64,000 nt of DNA from Streptomyces sp. JB150 (GCF_011193355.1 NZ_CP049780.1:3733085-3797084); one strand, 5' to 3'. Positions 8,942-18,003 are shown, counted from the first letter of the stretch. Notes: a model not told the origin generated them from the sequence alone. A program made the numbers and translations.

Positions 8942-9973
8942 ATGGCGCTCACGCTCTACGTCGACACCGCGCGCTGGCGGGCGCACCACAAGCACGTGCA
9001 GGAGCAGTTCCCGGGGCTGGTCCCGGTCTGCAAGGGCAACGGCTACGGCTTCGGGCACGAGCGGCTGGCGGAGGAGGCCACGCGGCTGGGCGCCGACATG
9101 CTCGCCGTCGGCACCACGTACGAGGCCGCGCGGATCAAGGACTGGTTCAGCGGCGACCTGCTGGTGCTGACGCCGTACCGGCGCGGCGAGGAGCCGGTAC
9201 CGCTGCCCGACCGGGTCGTGCGGTCGGTGTCGTCCGTCGACGGCGTGTACGGCCTGGTGGGTGCCCGCGTGGTCATCGAGGTGATGTCCTCGATGAAGCG
9301 GCACGGCATCAACGAGCAGGACCTGCCGCAGTTGCACGCCGCGATCGAGAACGTCCGCCTGGAGGGCTTCGCGATCCACCTGCCGCTGGACCGCACCGAC
9401 GGCTCGGACGCCGTCGAGGAGGTCATCGGCTGGATGGACCGGCTGCGTGCCGCCCGGCTGCCGCTGCACACGATGTTCGTCAGCCACCTCAAGGCCGATG
9501 AACTCGCCCGTCTCCAGCAGCAGTTCCCGCAGACCCGGTTCCGTGCGCGCATCGGCACGCGCCTGTGGCTGGGCGACCACGAGGCAACGGAGTACCGCGG
9601 TGCCGTCCTCGACGTCACCCGCGTCTCCAAGGGCGACCGCTTCGGCTACCGGCAGCAGAAGGCCGCCTCCGACGGCTTCCTGGTCGTCGTGGCGGGCGGA
9701 ACGTCGCACGGGGTGGGTCTGGAGGCCCCGAAGGCGCTGCACGGCGTCATGCCGCGCGCCAAGGGCGTCGCCCGCGCGGGCCTCGCCACGGTGAACCGGA
9801 ACCTTTCTCCGTTCGTCTGGGGCGGCAAGCAGCGCTGGTTCGCCGAGCCGCCGCACATGCAGGTGTCCATCCTGTTCGTGCCGGCCGACGCCCCGGAGCC
9901 GAAGGTCGGGGACGAGCTGGTCGCCCATCTGCGGCACACCACCACCCAGTTCGACCGGCTCGTGGACCGCTGA
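8942..9973 (+). CDS. Alanine racemase family PLP-dependent protein, divergent form
   Basis: 343 residues. The N-terminal PLP-barrel of alanine racemase is recognisable: VPVCKGNGYGFGHERLAEEA near residue 30 carries the PLP lysine in a KGNGYG context rather than the canonical KANAYG. Later FVSHL and RIGTRLWLGD replace the usual RPGIALYG strand. The C-terminal catalytic-Tyr region is not readily matched to housekeeping Alr, so I would not call it the main D-alanine producer without testing. It may supply or modify a D-amino acid for the wall. It follows femX by 83 nt and is probably co-transcribed. Confidence 0.75.
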   Translation: MALTLYVDTARWRAHHKHVQEQFPGLVPVCKGNGYGFGHERLAEEATRLGADMLAVGTTYEAARIKDWFSGDLLVLTPYRRGEEPVPLPDRVVRSVSSVDGVYGLVGARVVIEVMSSMKRHGINEQDLPQLHAAIENVRLEGFAIHLPLDRTDGSDAVEEVIGWMDRLRAARLPLHTMFVSHLKADELARLQQQFPQTRFRARIGTRLWLGDHEATEYRGAVLDVTRVSKGDRFGYRQQKAASDGFLVVVAGGTSHGVGLEAPKALHGVMPRAKGVARAGLATVNRNLSPFVWGGKQRWFAEPPHMQVSILFVPADAPEPKVGDELVAHLRHTTTQFDRLVDR

Positions 9974-10013
9974 GCACCGGAGCACACGGGGCACGCCCCC
10001 ACAGACGCATGAG

Positions 10014-10044
10014 GGCCGTACGCGGAGGAATCCCGCGTACGGCC
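10014..10044 (+). terminator. Terminator after the racemase-like gene
   Basis: GGCCGTACGCGG (10014-10025) and CCGCGTACGGCC (10033-10044) form a perfect 12-bp stem with a 7-nt loop. Confidence 0.75.
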
Positions 10045-10062
10045 TTCTGCGTCCTGCCCGGT

Positions 10063-10140
10063 GCCTCTGCGTGCCCGCTCCTGCCTGGCGCCTCTGCGTG
10101 CCCGCTCCTGCCTGGCGCCTCTGCGTGCCGCTTCTGCGCC
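10063..10140. repeat. 27-bp tandem repeat, nearly three copies
   Basis: Unit of 27 bp beginning GCCTCTGCGTGCCCGCTC, present at 10063-10089 and 10090-10116 and as a partial, diverged third copy at 10117-10140. It is non-coding and lies between the racemase-like terminator and the 3' end of the convergent GT87 gene. Confidence 0.85.
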
Positions 10141-10151
10141 GCCCTGTTCGC

Positions 10152-11660
10152 TCAGGGCGAACCGCCGGCCTCCTTGGAAGCGCCCCACTCCACCTGCGCG
10201 CCCGACGCGCCCTCGAAGTGCGCAGCGTGGCGGGGCGGATGGGCCGCGGCGCCGAGCACGAAGACGTCCTCCGCGCCGTCGAGCACGCCTCCGGAGGGAT
10301 CGTCGTCACCATCACGGCGCACCACGTCCCGTTCCGGCATGAGGATGTCGCGGACCACGACGGCGCACAGATACAGCGTGCCGAGCAGATGCACGCCGAT
10401 CGCCCAGTGGTAGCCGTCGGTCGGCAGTCCCTTGTGGGCGTCGCCGCTGGTCGTGTACGCGAGGTACATCCAGATGCCCAGGAAGTACATGACCTCGCAC
10501 GCCTGCCAGACGAGGAAGTCCCGCCACTTCGGCCGGGCCAGCGCGGCGAGCGGCACGAGCCACAGCACGTACTGCGGCGAGTAGACCTTGTTGGTGAGGA
10601 TGAAGGCCGCGACGATCAGGAACGCCAGCTGGGCGAAGCGCGGGCGGCGCGGGGCGGTCAGGGTGAGCGCCGCGACACCCACGCAGCACAGCAGCATCAG
10701 CAGCGTCGCCAGGGTGTTGACGGTCTCGGTGCTGAGCGGGTCGCTGGAGTTCTGCGCGAGGATCAGCCAGAAGGAGCCGAAGTCCACGCCGCGCTCCTGG
10801 CTGAACCGGTAGAACTTCGACCAGCCATCGAAGGCGAAGAGCATGACCGGCCCGTTCACCACCACCCAGGCGACAGCCGCGCCCCCCAGTGCCTTCCCGA
10901 AGTCACGCCACCGGCCGGCCCGCCAGCACAGCACGAACAGCGGGCCGAGCAGAAACACGGGGTAGAGCTTGGCAGCCGTGGCGAGCCCCAGAAGGATTCC
11001 GAAGGCGAGCGAGCGGCGCCGCGCCCACATCAGCATCGCGGCGGCCGTCAGGGCGACGGCCAGCAGGTCCCAGTTGATGGTGGCGGTCAGGGCGAAGGCG
11101 GGTGCCAGGGCGACCAGCAGACCGTCCCAGGGGCGCCGGGCGTGCGTGCGGGTCACGCACACGGCGATGACGGCCGCGCAGACCATCAGCATCCCGGCGT
11201 TGACCATCCAGTACCACTGCTCCTGGTGCTGGATGCTGCCGTCACCCGGGGTGAGCCAGGCGGCGACCTCCATGAAGACACCGGTCAGCACCGGGTACTC
11301 CAGGTACTCCATGTCGCCGGGGAGCCGGTCGAAGTACGGCACGAGACCATCGGCGAAACCGCGCCCCTGGTAGAGGTGCGGGATGTCCGAGTAGCACGCG
11401 TGCGTGTACTGCGAGCTGGCGCCGAAGAACCAGGCCCCGTTGTAGCAGGGCGCCTTCTGGACCAGTCCGAGGGCGAACACGCCGATCGCCACGAGCGCGA
11501 TCACCCGCACGGGAGTCCACCAGGACGTCCCGAGCAGGGCGCGCCGCCCGATGGGGCCGCCGATCAGCTCGCTGCCGGCCGCAGCGACCTCGTCGGCCCT
11601 CGTCGGCCGTACCGGGTCCGGCTCCTGCGCGCTCGTCTGCGTCGTTTCTGCACTGGGCAT
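10152..11660 (-). CDS. GT87-like (DUF2029) integral membrane glycosyltransferase
   Basis: 502 residues from ATG 11660, which has AGGA 8 nt upstream. About ten to eleven hydrophobic segments are present, with YLEYPVLTGVFMEVAAW, ATINWDLLAVALTAAAML and a KLYPVFLLGPLFVL stretch, all typical of the DUF2029/GT87 polyprenol-phosphate-mannose-dependent mannosyltransferases such as mycobacterial PimE. It should act on the outer membrane face. The sugar and acceptor are not known from sequence. The tail of about 70 residues is charged and cytoplasmic. It lies downstream of the class A PBP gene on the same strand but is separated from it by a parS-containing palindrome. Confidence 0.82.
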   Translation of the reverse strand: MPSAETTQTSAQEPDPVRPTRADEVAAAGSELIGGPIGRRALLGTSWWTPVRVIALVAIGVFALGLVQKAPCYNGAWFFGASSQYTHACYSDIPHLYQGRGFADGLVPYFDRLPGDMEYLEYPVLTGVFMEVAAWLTPGDGSIQHQEQWYWMVNAGMLMVCAAVIAVCVTRTHARRPWDGLLVALAPAFALTATINWDLLAVALTAAAMLMWARRRSLAFGILLGLATAAKLYPVFLLGPLFVLCWRAGRWRDFGKALGGAAVAWVVVNGPVMLFAFDGWSKFYRFSQERGVDFGSFWLILAQNSSDPLSTETVNTLATLLMLLCCVGVAALTLTAPRRPRFAQLAFLIVAAFILTNKVYSPQYVLWLVPLAALARPKWRDFLVWQACEVMYFLGIWMYLAYTTSGDAHKGLPTDGYHWAIGVHLLGTLYLCAVVVRDILMPERDVVRRDGDDDPSGGVLDGAEDVFVLGAAAHPPRHAAHFEGASGAQVEWGASKEAGGSP

Positions 11661-11740
11661 GGGGCACATCCTGCCGTACGCGGCTGAGGATCCACGGTGA
11701 CGTCGGCCGCAGGGAGGGCCGGGGAGAGAAAAGTGCCCCT

Positions 11741-11754
11741 GTTTCACGTGAAAC
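11741..11754. promoter_or_regulatory. parS site (perfect)
   Basis: GTTTCACGTGAAAC. It is the left half of a 49-bp perfect inverted repeat (11733-11755 with 11759-11781, AAG loop) made of two parS sites. Confidence 0.95.
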
Positions 11755-11759
11755 GAAGC

Positions 11760-11773
11760 GTTTCACGTGAAAC
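11760..11773. promoter_or_regulatory. parS site (perfect)
   Basis: GTTTCACGTGAAAC, right half of the inverted repeat. The hairpin lies just past the 3' end of the PBP gene. Confidence 0.95.
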
Positions 11774-11815
11774 AGGGGCACCAGCCGCGCTCAGAGAGCG
11801 CTGTGACGGCGGGCG

Positions 11816-14452
11816 TCACTCGGTGTCTGTGCCTCCGAAGAAGCCGCCGTTGCCGTTGCCGCCGTTGCCATTGCCACCGGTGCCGGATGTCTCACTGACG
11901 CTGGGCGCGGGCGAGACATCGCCGTCATCACCGCCGGGATCGCCGGGGCCACCGTTGTCGTTGCACCAGCCGAAGGCGCAGCTCTCGCTCGCCGACGCGC
12001 TCGGAGTCGGCTCGGGCTCGGACGTGCTGGGCGAGGGGCTGGGCTCCTCGGTCACGGTCTCGCTCGGCGTCGCGGTGACCGACGGGGTCGGCGACGGGGC
12101 ACCGACCTGGTCGATGACCCTTCCGATCGGCGAGGGCTCGGGGAAGCCGGGATCCGACTCGCCCTTCAGCGCCACCTTCATGTACTCGGTCCACACCTCG
12201 GTGGGGATGTCACCACCGTGGATGGAGTCCTTGCCGGCCGTGCCGTTCATGGAGAGCAGCGCGTGGCTCTTGGGGTTCTCACGGAACATCGCCACTGCGG
12301 TCGACAGCTGCTGGGTGTAGCCGACGAACCAGGCGGACTTGTTCTCGTCGGTGGTACCGGTCTTGCCGGCCGCCGTACGCCCCAGGGCCTTGGCGTTCTG
12401 GGCCGTGCCGTTCTCGATGACGTTCTCGAGGACCTTCGTGACGTTGTTCGCCACGTTCGCGGGGATCGCTTCCTTGACCGCGGGCTTGTCGAAGCCCGGA
12501 AGCGGCTGGCCGCCCCGCTTGACCTGCTTCACCGAGTACGGATCGACCTGCTTGCCGGAGGCCGCGAACGTCGCGTACGCGTCTGCCATGCGGATCGCGC
12601 TGGGGGTGGAGGTGCCGAGCGCGAACGACGGGTTGGTCTCGGAGAAGCTCTGCTTCAGGATGCCCGCCTGCTGGGCGATGTCCCGCACCTTCTCCATGCC
12701 GACGTCGACGCCGAGCTGCACGAACGGGGTGTTCACGGACTGCTCCATCGCCTTGTGCAGGGTGATGTAGCCCCAGGGATGGTCGCTCTCGTTCTCCTGG
12801 TAGAAGAGCGAGTTGTCTTCCTTGAGGTAGTAGCTGCCGTCCGGCTTCTGCACCTTGAGGTGGTCGTTGCCGTTGTACTTGCTCATGGGCGAGACGCCGA
12901 CACCGTCGCTCTTGTACGTGCCGTACTGCATGGCCGCGGCGAGTACGAACGGCTTCCACGTCGAACCGACGGGGACACCCGAGGTGTCCGCGTTGTTGTT
13001 GAAGTGGCCCTTCTCGTAGCCGGCGCCGCCGTAGAGGGCGACGATCGCGCCGTCGTTGGGCTTCACCGACGCGGCACCGAACTGGACGTGCTGGTCCAGC
13101 TTCCGCTTCGGGTCCAGCCGCTCCTTCTCGATCTTCTTGACGGACTGGGCCAGTGCCTGGACCTTTTCCCGCTCGAAGGTCGTGTAGATCTGGTAGCCGC
13201 CCTGGTCGAACTGGGCCTCGGTGATGTCGCTGTGGGCCAGCACGTACTTCTTGGCGGTGTCGACCAGGTAGCTGATCTGACCGGTCATGCCCTTGATCGC
13301 CTTGCGGCCCTGGGGCTCGGGGTACTCGCTGATGGCCTCCTGGTACTTGGCGTCCGAGAGGTGGCCGTCCTTGTTCATCTCCCCGAGGATCCAGCGCCAC
13401 CGCTTCTCGGACCGCTCCCGGTTCGCGTCCGGGGTCGCGGAGGAGTCGAGCCCCTCGTTGCCGGCCGGGTCGTAGTACGTCGGTCCCTTCAGCAGGGCCG
13501 CGAGGAAGGCGCACTCGCTGGCGCTGAGGTCCTCGGCGTCCTTGCCGTAGTACGTCTGCGCGGCGGCCTGGATGCCGTACGCGCCCCGCCCGTAGTACGA
13601 GGTGTTCAGGTAGCCCTGAAGGATGTCGCGCTTGTCGAGCTTCGTCCCCACCTTGATCGAGATGAACATCTCCTTGAACTTCCGGGAGACGGTCTGTTCC
13701 TGACTCAGGTAGGTGTTCTTGACGAACTGCTGGGTGATCGTGGATCCGCCCTGGGTGTCACCGCCCGTGGCCATGTTGGCCAGCGCGCGGGCGATACCCA
13801 TCGGGTCGACGCCGGAGTCCTCGTAGAACGTCTTGTTCTCGGCGGAGATGACCGCCCACTGCATGTCCTTCGGGATCTGCTCGAACGAGATGTTCTGCCG
13901 GTTCTCGCCGGAGCCGGTCGCGACCATCTGCTTGCCGTCGGCCCAGTAGTAGACGTTGTTCTGGGACAGCGCGGCGGCGTTCTCCTCGGTGGGGATGCCC
14001 ACCATGGCGTAACCGATGCCGGCGACGGCGACCAGGCTGCCGAAGAAGGCCAGGCAGAGACCGGAGATCAGCTTCCAGGAGGGCACCCAGCGCTGCCAGC
14101 CGTACTTGCCGGAGCGCGGGTAGTCGATGAACCGCTTCCGGTCGGAGGCGGCGGCCCGCCCCCTGCCGCGTCCGGGCCCGTTCGGTCCGCCGGGGCCGCG
14201 TCGCCCGTTCTCGGGAGCTCTGCGGCGGCTGCCGGCACCCCTCTGCGCTGCCCGCCGGGCCTCGGCGCGGCTACTGTACGGCCGTTCCTCGCCTCCCGGC
14301 GCGTGAGAACCCGACCCATAAGTGTCGGATGGAGATCCAGTGGCGCCTCGCGGTGCCGCTCGGCGGCCGGAGGACGAGCCGGACTGGCCGCGTCGGGCCG
14401 CGGCACGTCCGCCTCCCTGCGGCTGCGGCGGTTTGCGACGGTGCTCGCTCAT
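11816..14452 (-). CDS. Class A penicillin-binding protein (bifunctional transglycosylase/transpeptidase)
   Basis: 878 residues from ATG 14452, preceded by GAGGAG. A basic, glycine- and serine-rich cytoplasmic tail of about 125 residues is followed by one membrane anchor (LISGLCLAFFGSLVAVAGI), then the GT51 transglycosylase domain (EDSGVDPMGIARAL, GGSTITQQFVKNTYLS, and RDILQGYLNTSYYGRGAYG). The transpeptidase domain has STWK (Ser near residue 497), SVN and a KTGTTDE box. A Ser/Thr/Pro/Glu-rich tail of about 100 residues ends glycine-asparagine-rich. It polymerises and cross-links peptidoglycan outside the membrane. Long disordered ends are normal for Streptomyces class A PBPs. Confidence 0.95.
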   Translation of the reverse strand: MSEHRRKPPQPQGGGRAAARRGQSGSSSGRRAAPRGATGSPSDTYGSGSHAPGGEERPYSSRAEARRAAQRGAGSRRRAPENGRRGPGGPNGPGRGRGRAAASDRKRFIDYPRSGKYGWQRWVPSWKLISGLCLAFFGSLVAVAGIGYAMVGIPTEENAAALSQNNVYYWADGKQMVATGSGENRQNISFEQIPKDMQWAVISAENKTFYEDSGVDPMGIARALANMATGGDTQGGSTITQQFVKNTYLSQEQTVSRKFKEMFISIKVGTKLDKRDILQGYLNTSYYGRGAYGIQAAAQTYYGKDAEDLSASECAFLAALLKGPTYYDPAGNEGLDSSATPDANRERSEKRWRWILGEMNKDGHLSDAKYQEAISEYPEPQGRKAIKGMTGQISYLVDTAKKYVLAHSDITEAQFDQGGYQIYTTFEREKVQALAQSVKKIEKERLDPKRKLDQHVQFGAASVKPNDGAIVALYGGAGYEKGHFNNNADTSGVPVGSTWKPFVLAAAMQYGTYKSDGVGVSPMSKYNGNDHLKVQKPDGSYYLKEDNSLFYQENESDHPWGYITLHKAMEQSVNTPFVQLGVDVGMEKVRDIAQQAGILKQSFSETNPSFALGTSTPSAIRMADAYATFAASGKQVDPYSVKQVKRGGQPLPGFDKPAVKEAIPANVANNVTKVLENVIENGTAQNAKALGRTAAGKTGTTDENKSAWFVGYTQQLSTAVAMFRENPKSHALLSMNGTAGKDSIHGGDIPTEVWTEYMKVALKGESDPGFPEPSPIGRVIDQVGAPSPTPSVTATPSETVTEEPSPSPSTSEPEPTPSASASESCAFGWCNDNGGPGDPGGDDGDVSPAPSVSETSGTGGNGNGGNGNGGFFGGTDTE

Positions 14453-14722
14453 CGAACGATTACTCCTCGGGCAGGCGCACCCTTGCGCGCCTGGAAACGG
14501 CGGCTGGTTTCCGGTCCCCCCGAAGTACGGATGTGGCCGGTTCCGCATTCACCCGTACTGCACCAGGGACGGGGACGCCCCCGGACGCAACTCGGTTCCC
14601 GGTGGTGTGCATGCCGCACAGACTACGCAGCGGCAAAACCCGCCGAGCCCCGAAGTTCACCCCAAAACAGGCAACTCGGCTCCTACGAAGCGGTGATGTG
14701 ACGCCGTTCACGATTCCCCCTC

Positions 14723-14751
14723 TTGTCGCATCAGGGGGGCCGTTCTATCGT
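14723..14751 (+). promoter_or_regulatory. Predicted padR promoter
   Basis: TTGTCG (14723-14728), a 17-bp spacer and TATCGT (14746-14751). The -10 element abuts the palindromic operator, so a bound repressor would block initiation. Confidence 0.55.
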
Positions 14752-14781
14752 GCTGATGTATCGAGTCGATACATCAGCACG
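14749..14781. promoter_or_regulatory. PadR-type palindromic operator
   Basis: CGTGCTGATGTATCGA and its exact reverse complement flank a single G, a 33-bp perfect inverted repeat. Its inner ATGTAT...ATACAT core matches the known PadR-family operator pattern. It covers the -10/+1 region upstream of the padR gene, so autorepression is likely. Confidence 0.75.
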
Positions 14782-14826
14782 ACATAAAGACCGTGACGGT
14801 ACGACCGCGGAAGAGAGGAGGCGATC

Positions 14827-15510
14827 ATGAGCCGGCGTTCCGGGATCCTCGAGTTCGCCGTACTCGGCCTGCTCCGCGAATCTCCGATGCACGGCTATGA
14901 GCTGCGCAAACGACTCAATACGTCACTGGGTGTGTTCCGCGCGTTCAGCTACGGGACGCTCTACCCCTGCCTCAAGACGCTGGTCGCAAACGGCTGGTTG
15001 ATCGAAGAACCGAGCCAGGACGCCGAGGAGGCGCCGGCCGCCCCGCTCACGGGCCGGCGCGCCAAGATCGTCTACCGGTTGACGGCGGAGGGCAAAGAGC
15101 ACTTCGAACAGCTGCTCTCGCAGACCGGCCCCGACGCGTACGAGGACGAGCACTTCGCCGCGCGGTTCGCCTTCTTCGGGCAGACGTCGCGCGATGTGCG
15201 CATGCGCGTGCTGGAGGGCCGCCGCAGCCGGCTGGAGGAGCGCCTGGAGAAGATGCGCGCCTCCCTGGCGCGCACCCGCGAGCGCCTCGACGACTACACC
15301 CTTGAGCTCCAGCGCCACGGCATGGAGTCCGTGGAGCGCGAAGTGCGCTGGCTGAACGAGCTCATCGAGAGCGAGCGGGCCGGGCGGGACCTTCGGGGTT
15401 CCCCCTCCGGGGAGCCCGCTCAGCAGGACACCACATCTGGAGCGCCGGGCGGCCTGCCCCGGCCCGGGGACGACACCCGGCCGGATACGCCCGACGACAC
15501 CGCCACGTGA
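14827..15510 (+). CDS. PadR family transcriptional regulator
   Basis: 227 residues, with AGAGGAGG before the ATG. The winged-helix DNA-binding domain (LEFAVLGLLRESPMHGYELR, then FSYGTLYPCLKTLVANGWL) fills residues 1 to about 85. A second, mainly helical domain with RRSRLEERLEKMRASL follows, as in long PadR/AphA-like members, and the last 40 residues are low-complexity. The palindrome at 14749-14781 is its probable operator. It ends 45 nt before the inositol-phosphate synthase gene, so the two may form an operon. The effector is unknown. Confidence 0.92.
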   Translation: MSRRSGILEFAVLGLLRESPMHGYELRKRLNTSLGVFRAFSYGTLYPCLKTLVANGWLIEEPSQDAEEAPAAPLTGRRAKIVYRLTAEGKEHFEQLLSQTGPDAYEDEHFAARFAFFGQTSRDVRMRVLEGRRSRLEERLEKMRASLARTRERLDDYTLELQRHGMESVEREVRWLNELIESERAGRDLRGSPSGEPAQQDTTSGAPGGLPRPGDDTRPDTPDDTAT

Positions 15511-15555
15511 GACCCCCGTCAGGGCCTCACCGAGTACACACAGGGAGCAACCGGA

Positions 15556-16638
15556 ATGGGTTCGGTTCGCGTAGCCATCGTCGGCGTGGGCAACTGCGCC
15601 GCGTCGCTGGTGCAGGGAGTCGAGTACTACAAGGACGCCGACCCGGCGTCCAAGGTCCCCGGCCTGATGCACGTGCAGTTCGGCGACTACCACGTCCGTG
15701 ACGTGGAGTTCGTCGCCGCGTTCGATGTCGACGCGAAGAAGGTCGGCCTCGACCTCGCGGACGCCATCGGCGCCTCCGAGAACAACACCATCAAGATCTG
15801 CGACGTGCCCCGCACCGGCGTGACCGTCCAGCGCGGCCACACCCTCGACGGCCTCGGCAAGTACTACCGCCAGACCATCGAGGAGTCCGCCGAGGAGCCG
15901 GTCGACGTCGTCCAGGTCCTCAAGGACAAGCAGGTCGACGTCCTCGTCTGCTACCTGCCGGTCGGCTCCGAGGACGCGGCGAAGTTCTACGCCCAGTGCG
16001 CCATCGACGCCAAGGTCGCCTTCGTCAACGCCCTCCCGGTCTTCATCGCCGGCACCAAGGAGTGGGCGGACAAGTTCACCGAGGCGGGCGTCCCGATCGT
16101 CGGTGACGACATCAAGTCCCAGGTCGGCGCCACCATCACGCACCGCGTCATGGCGAAGCTGTTCGAGGACCGCGGCGTCATCCTGGACCGCACCATGCAG
16201 CTGAACGTCGGCGGCAACATGGACTTCAAGAACATGCTCGAGCGCGAGCGCCTGGAGTCCAAGAAGATCTCCAAGACGCAGGCCGTCACCTCGCAGATCC
16301 CCGACCGGGACCTCGGCGAGAAGAACGTCCACATCGGCCCGTCCGACTACGTCGCCTGGCTCGACGACCGCAAGTGGGCCTACGTCCGCCTCGAGGGCCG
16401 CGCCTTCGGTGACGTCCCGCTGAACCTGGAGTACAAGCTCGAGGTCTGGGACTCCCCGAACTCCGCCGGCGTCATCATCGACGCCCTGCGCGCCGCGAAG
16501 ATCGCCAAGGACCGCGGCATCGGCGGCCCGATCCTGTCGGCGTCCTCGTACTTCATGAAGTCCCCGCCGGTCCAGTACTTCGACGACGAGGCCCGCGAGA
16601 ACGTCGAGAAGTTCATCAAGGGCGAGGTCGAGCGCTAG
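15556..16638 (+). CDS. ino1: Inositol-3-phosphate synthase
   Basis: 360 residues, the length of actinobacterial enzymes. [20 protein letters not shown] is the NAD-binding glycine-rich segment at the N-terminus. NALPVFIAG and [15 protein letters not shown] are the conserved active-site strands, and GGNMDFKNM follows. It converts glucose 6-phosphate to inositol 3-phosphate for phosphatidylinositol and mycothiol. GGGAGCAACCGG precedes the ATG. Its position 45 nt after padR suggests PadR control. Annotated as Ino1/MIPS in related genomes. Confidence 0.94.
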   Translation: MGSVRVAIVGVGNCAASLVQGVEYYKDADPASKVPGLMHVQFGDYHVRDVEFVAAFDVDAKKVGLDLADAIGASENNTIKICDVPRTGVTVQRGHTLDGLGKYYRQTIEESAEEPVDVVQVLKDKQVDVLVCYLPVGSEDAAKFYAQCAIDAKVAFVNALPVFIAGTKEWADKFTEAGVPIVGDDIKSQVGATITHRVMAKLFEDRGVILDRTMQLNVGGNMDFKNMLERERLESKKISKTQAVTSQIPDRDLGEKNVHIGPSDYVAWLDDRKWAYVRLEGRAFGDVPLNLEYKLEVWDSPNSAGVIIDALRAAKIAKDRGIGGPILSASSYFMKSPPVQYFDDEARENVEKFIKGEVER

Positions 16639-16687
16639 CGAGACCCAGCGGCTCCGCGCTGACGCACGCGACCCTGTGGGTGGTGAA

Positions 16688-16717
16688 GGGTCCCCGAGGC
16701 ACTGCGCCCGGGGACCC
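16688..16717 (+). terminator. Terminator after ino1
   Basis: GGGTCCCCG (16688-16696) pairs perfectly with CGGGGACCC (16709-16717) around a 12-nt loop. Confidence 0.65.
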
Positions 16718-16740
16718 TCCCCGTATGTGAGGCTGACCCC

Positions 16741-18003
16741 ATGGCCGTCGTACGTGATCTGCGCGTCCTGCTCCGCTTCCGGAACTTCCGGCGACTGCTC
16801 GCCGTACGACTGCTCTCCCAGGGCGCCGACGGCGTCTACCAGGTCGGCCTCGCCACGTACGTCGTCTTCTCCCCGGAGAGACAGGCCTCACCCGCCGCGA
16901 TCGCCTCCGCCATGGCGGTGCTGCTGCTCCCGTACTCCCTGGTGGGCCCGTTCGCGGGCGTGCTCCTCGACCGCTGGCGCCGCCGCCAGGTCTTCCTCTA
17001 CGGCAATGTGCTGCGCGCCCTGCTGGCCACGGGCACCGCGCTTCTGATGACCAGCCACGTCCCGGACTGGCTCTTCTACGTCTCCGCCCTCTGTGTCACC
17101 GCCGTCAACCGCTTCGTGCTCTCCGGCCTGTCCGCCGCGCTGCCGCGCGTGGTCGACGCCGAGCGCCTGGTGATGGCCAACTCCCTTTCGCCGACCGCCG
17201 GGACCCTGGCCGCGACCGCGGGCGGCGGCCTCGCCTTCGTCGTACGGCTGGCCGGGTCCGACTCCGACGCGGCAGTGGTGCTGCTGGGCGCCGCACTGTA
17301 CCTGTGCGGCGCCGCCGCCTCCCTGCGCATGCACCGTGACCTGCTGGGGCCGGATCCCGAGCAGGTCCGTCCCCGCCTCGGGGCGGCTCTGTCCGGCACC
17401 CTGCGCGACCTCCGGGCGGGCGTGCGCCATCTCGCGGGACCCGCCCGCCGGGAAGCCGCCTGGGCACTGGCGTCGATGACGCTGATGCGCTTCTGCTACG
17501 GCGCGCTCACGGTGATGCTGCTGATGCTCTGCCGGTACGCGCTGACGTCGGACACCGACGACGGACTCACCCTGCTGGGGCTGGCCCTCGGCGTCTCCGG
17601 TGCCGGATTCTTCGTCGCCGCCGTGCTGACGCCCTGGGCCGCCGGGCGGCTCGGGCCCGGCCGCTGGATCGTCGTCTGCGCGGCCGCGGCCGCCGTGCTG
17701 GAGCCGGCCCTGGGACTGCCCTTCGCCACCGGCCCGCTCCTCGTGGCGGCCTTCGTGCTCGGGCTGACCACCCAGGGCGCCAAGATCGCGACGGACACCG
17801 TCGTCCAGTCCTCGGTCGAGGACGGCTTCCGCGGCCGGGCCTTCTCCGTCTACGACGTCCTGTTCAACGTCGCCTTCGTCGGAGCGGCCGGCGTGGCCGC
17901 CCTGATGCTGCCCCCGGACGGCCGCTCCACGGCACTGGTGGTCCTCGTCGCTCTGACCTACGCGACGGTTGCTGTGGCTATGGCCCGCTTTGAGCGCCGC
18001 TGA
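16741..18003 (+). CDS. MFS transporter
   Basis: 420 residues with about eleven to twelve hydrophobic segments. The major facilitator loop 2-3 signature is seen in GPFAGVLLDRWRRRQVFLYG near residue 60. Its second half contains LGLALGVSGAGFFVAAVLTP and a GAKIATDTVVQ segment like MFS proteins related to macrolide-efflux (MefA-type) transporters. The substrate is unknown. It follows the ino1 terminator and is probably transcribed on its own. There is no clear Shine-Dalgarno sequence beyond a GTGAGG run. Confidence 0.88.
   Translation: MAVVRDLRVLLRFRNFRRLLAVRLLSQGADGVYQVGLATYVVFSPERQASPAAIASAMAVLLLPYSLVGPFAGVLLDRWRRRQVFLYGNVLRALLATGTALLMTSHVPDWLFYVSALCVTAVNRFVLSGLSAALPRVVDAERLVMANSLSPTAGTLAATAGGGLAFVVRLAGSDSDAAVVLLGAALYLCGAAASLRMHRDLLGPDPEQVRPRLGAALSGTLRDLRAGVRHLAGPARREAAWALASMTLMRFCYGALTVMLLMLCRYALTSDTDDGLTLLGLALGVSGAGFFVAAVLTPWAAGRLGPGRWIVVCAAAAAVLEPALGLPFATGPLLVAAFVLGLTTQGAKIATDTVVQSSVEDGFRGRAFSVYDVLFNVAFVGAAGVAALMLPPDGRSTALVVLVALTYATVAVAMARFERR

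Larger units (their letters stand above)
11733..11781 (-). terminator. Terminator-like 23-bp hairpin built from two parS sites
   Basis: Both arms are perfectly complementary over 23 bases (GTGCCCCT plus parS plus G) around a 3-nt AAG loop, 34 nt downstream of the PBP stop codon on its transcribed strand. It has no U-tract, as is common in high-GC actinomycetes. Confidence 0.55.
14453..14826. other. Divergent intergenic region between the PBP and padR genes
   Basis: This 374-bp gap holds the padR promoter and operator (14723-14781). The left 270 bp should hold the PBP promoter, which I could not locate. Confidence 0.6.

Noticed and set aside
8986..8996. CACGTG core at about 8990 as a further parS site
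   Set aside because: The flanks do not match GTTTCACGTGAAAC at more than the central six bases. The same holds for several other CACGTG hits.
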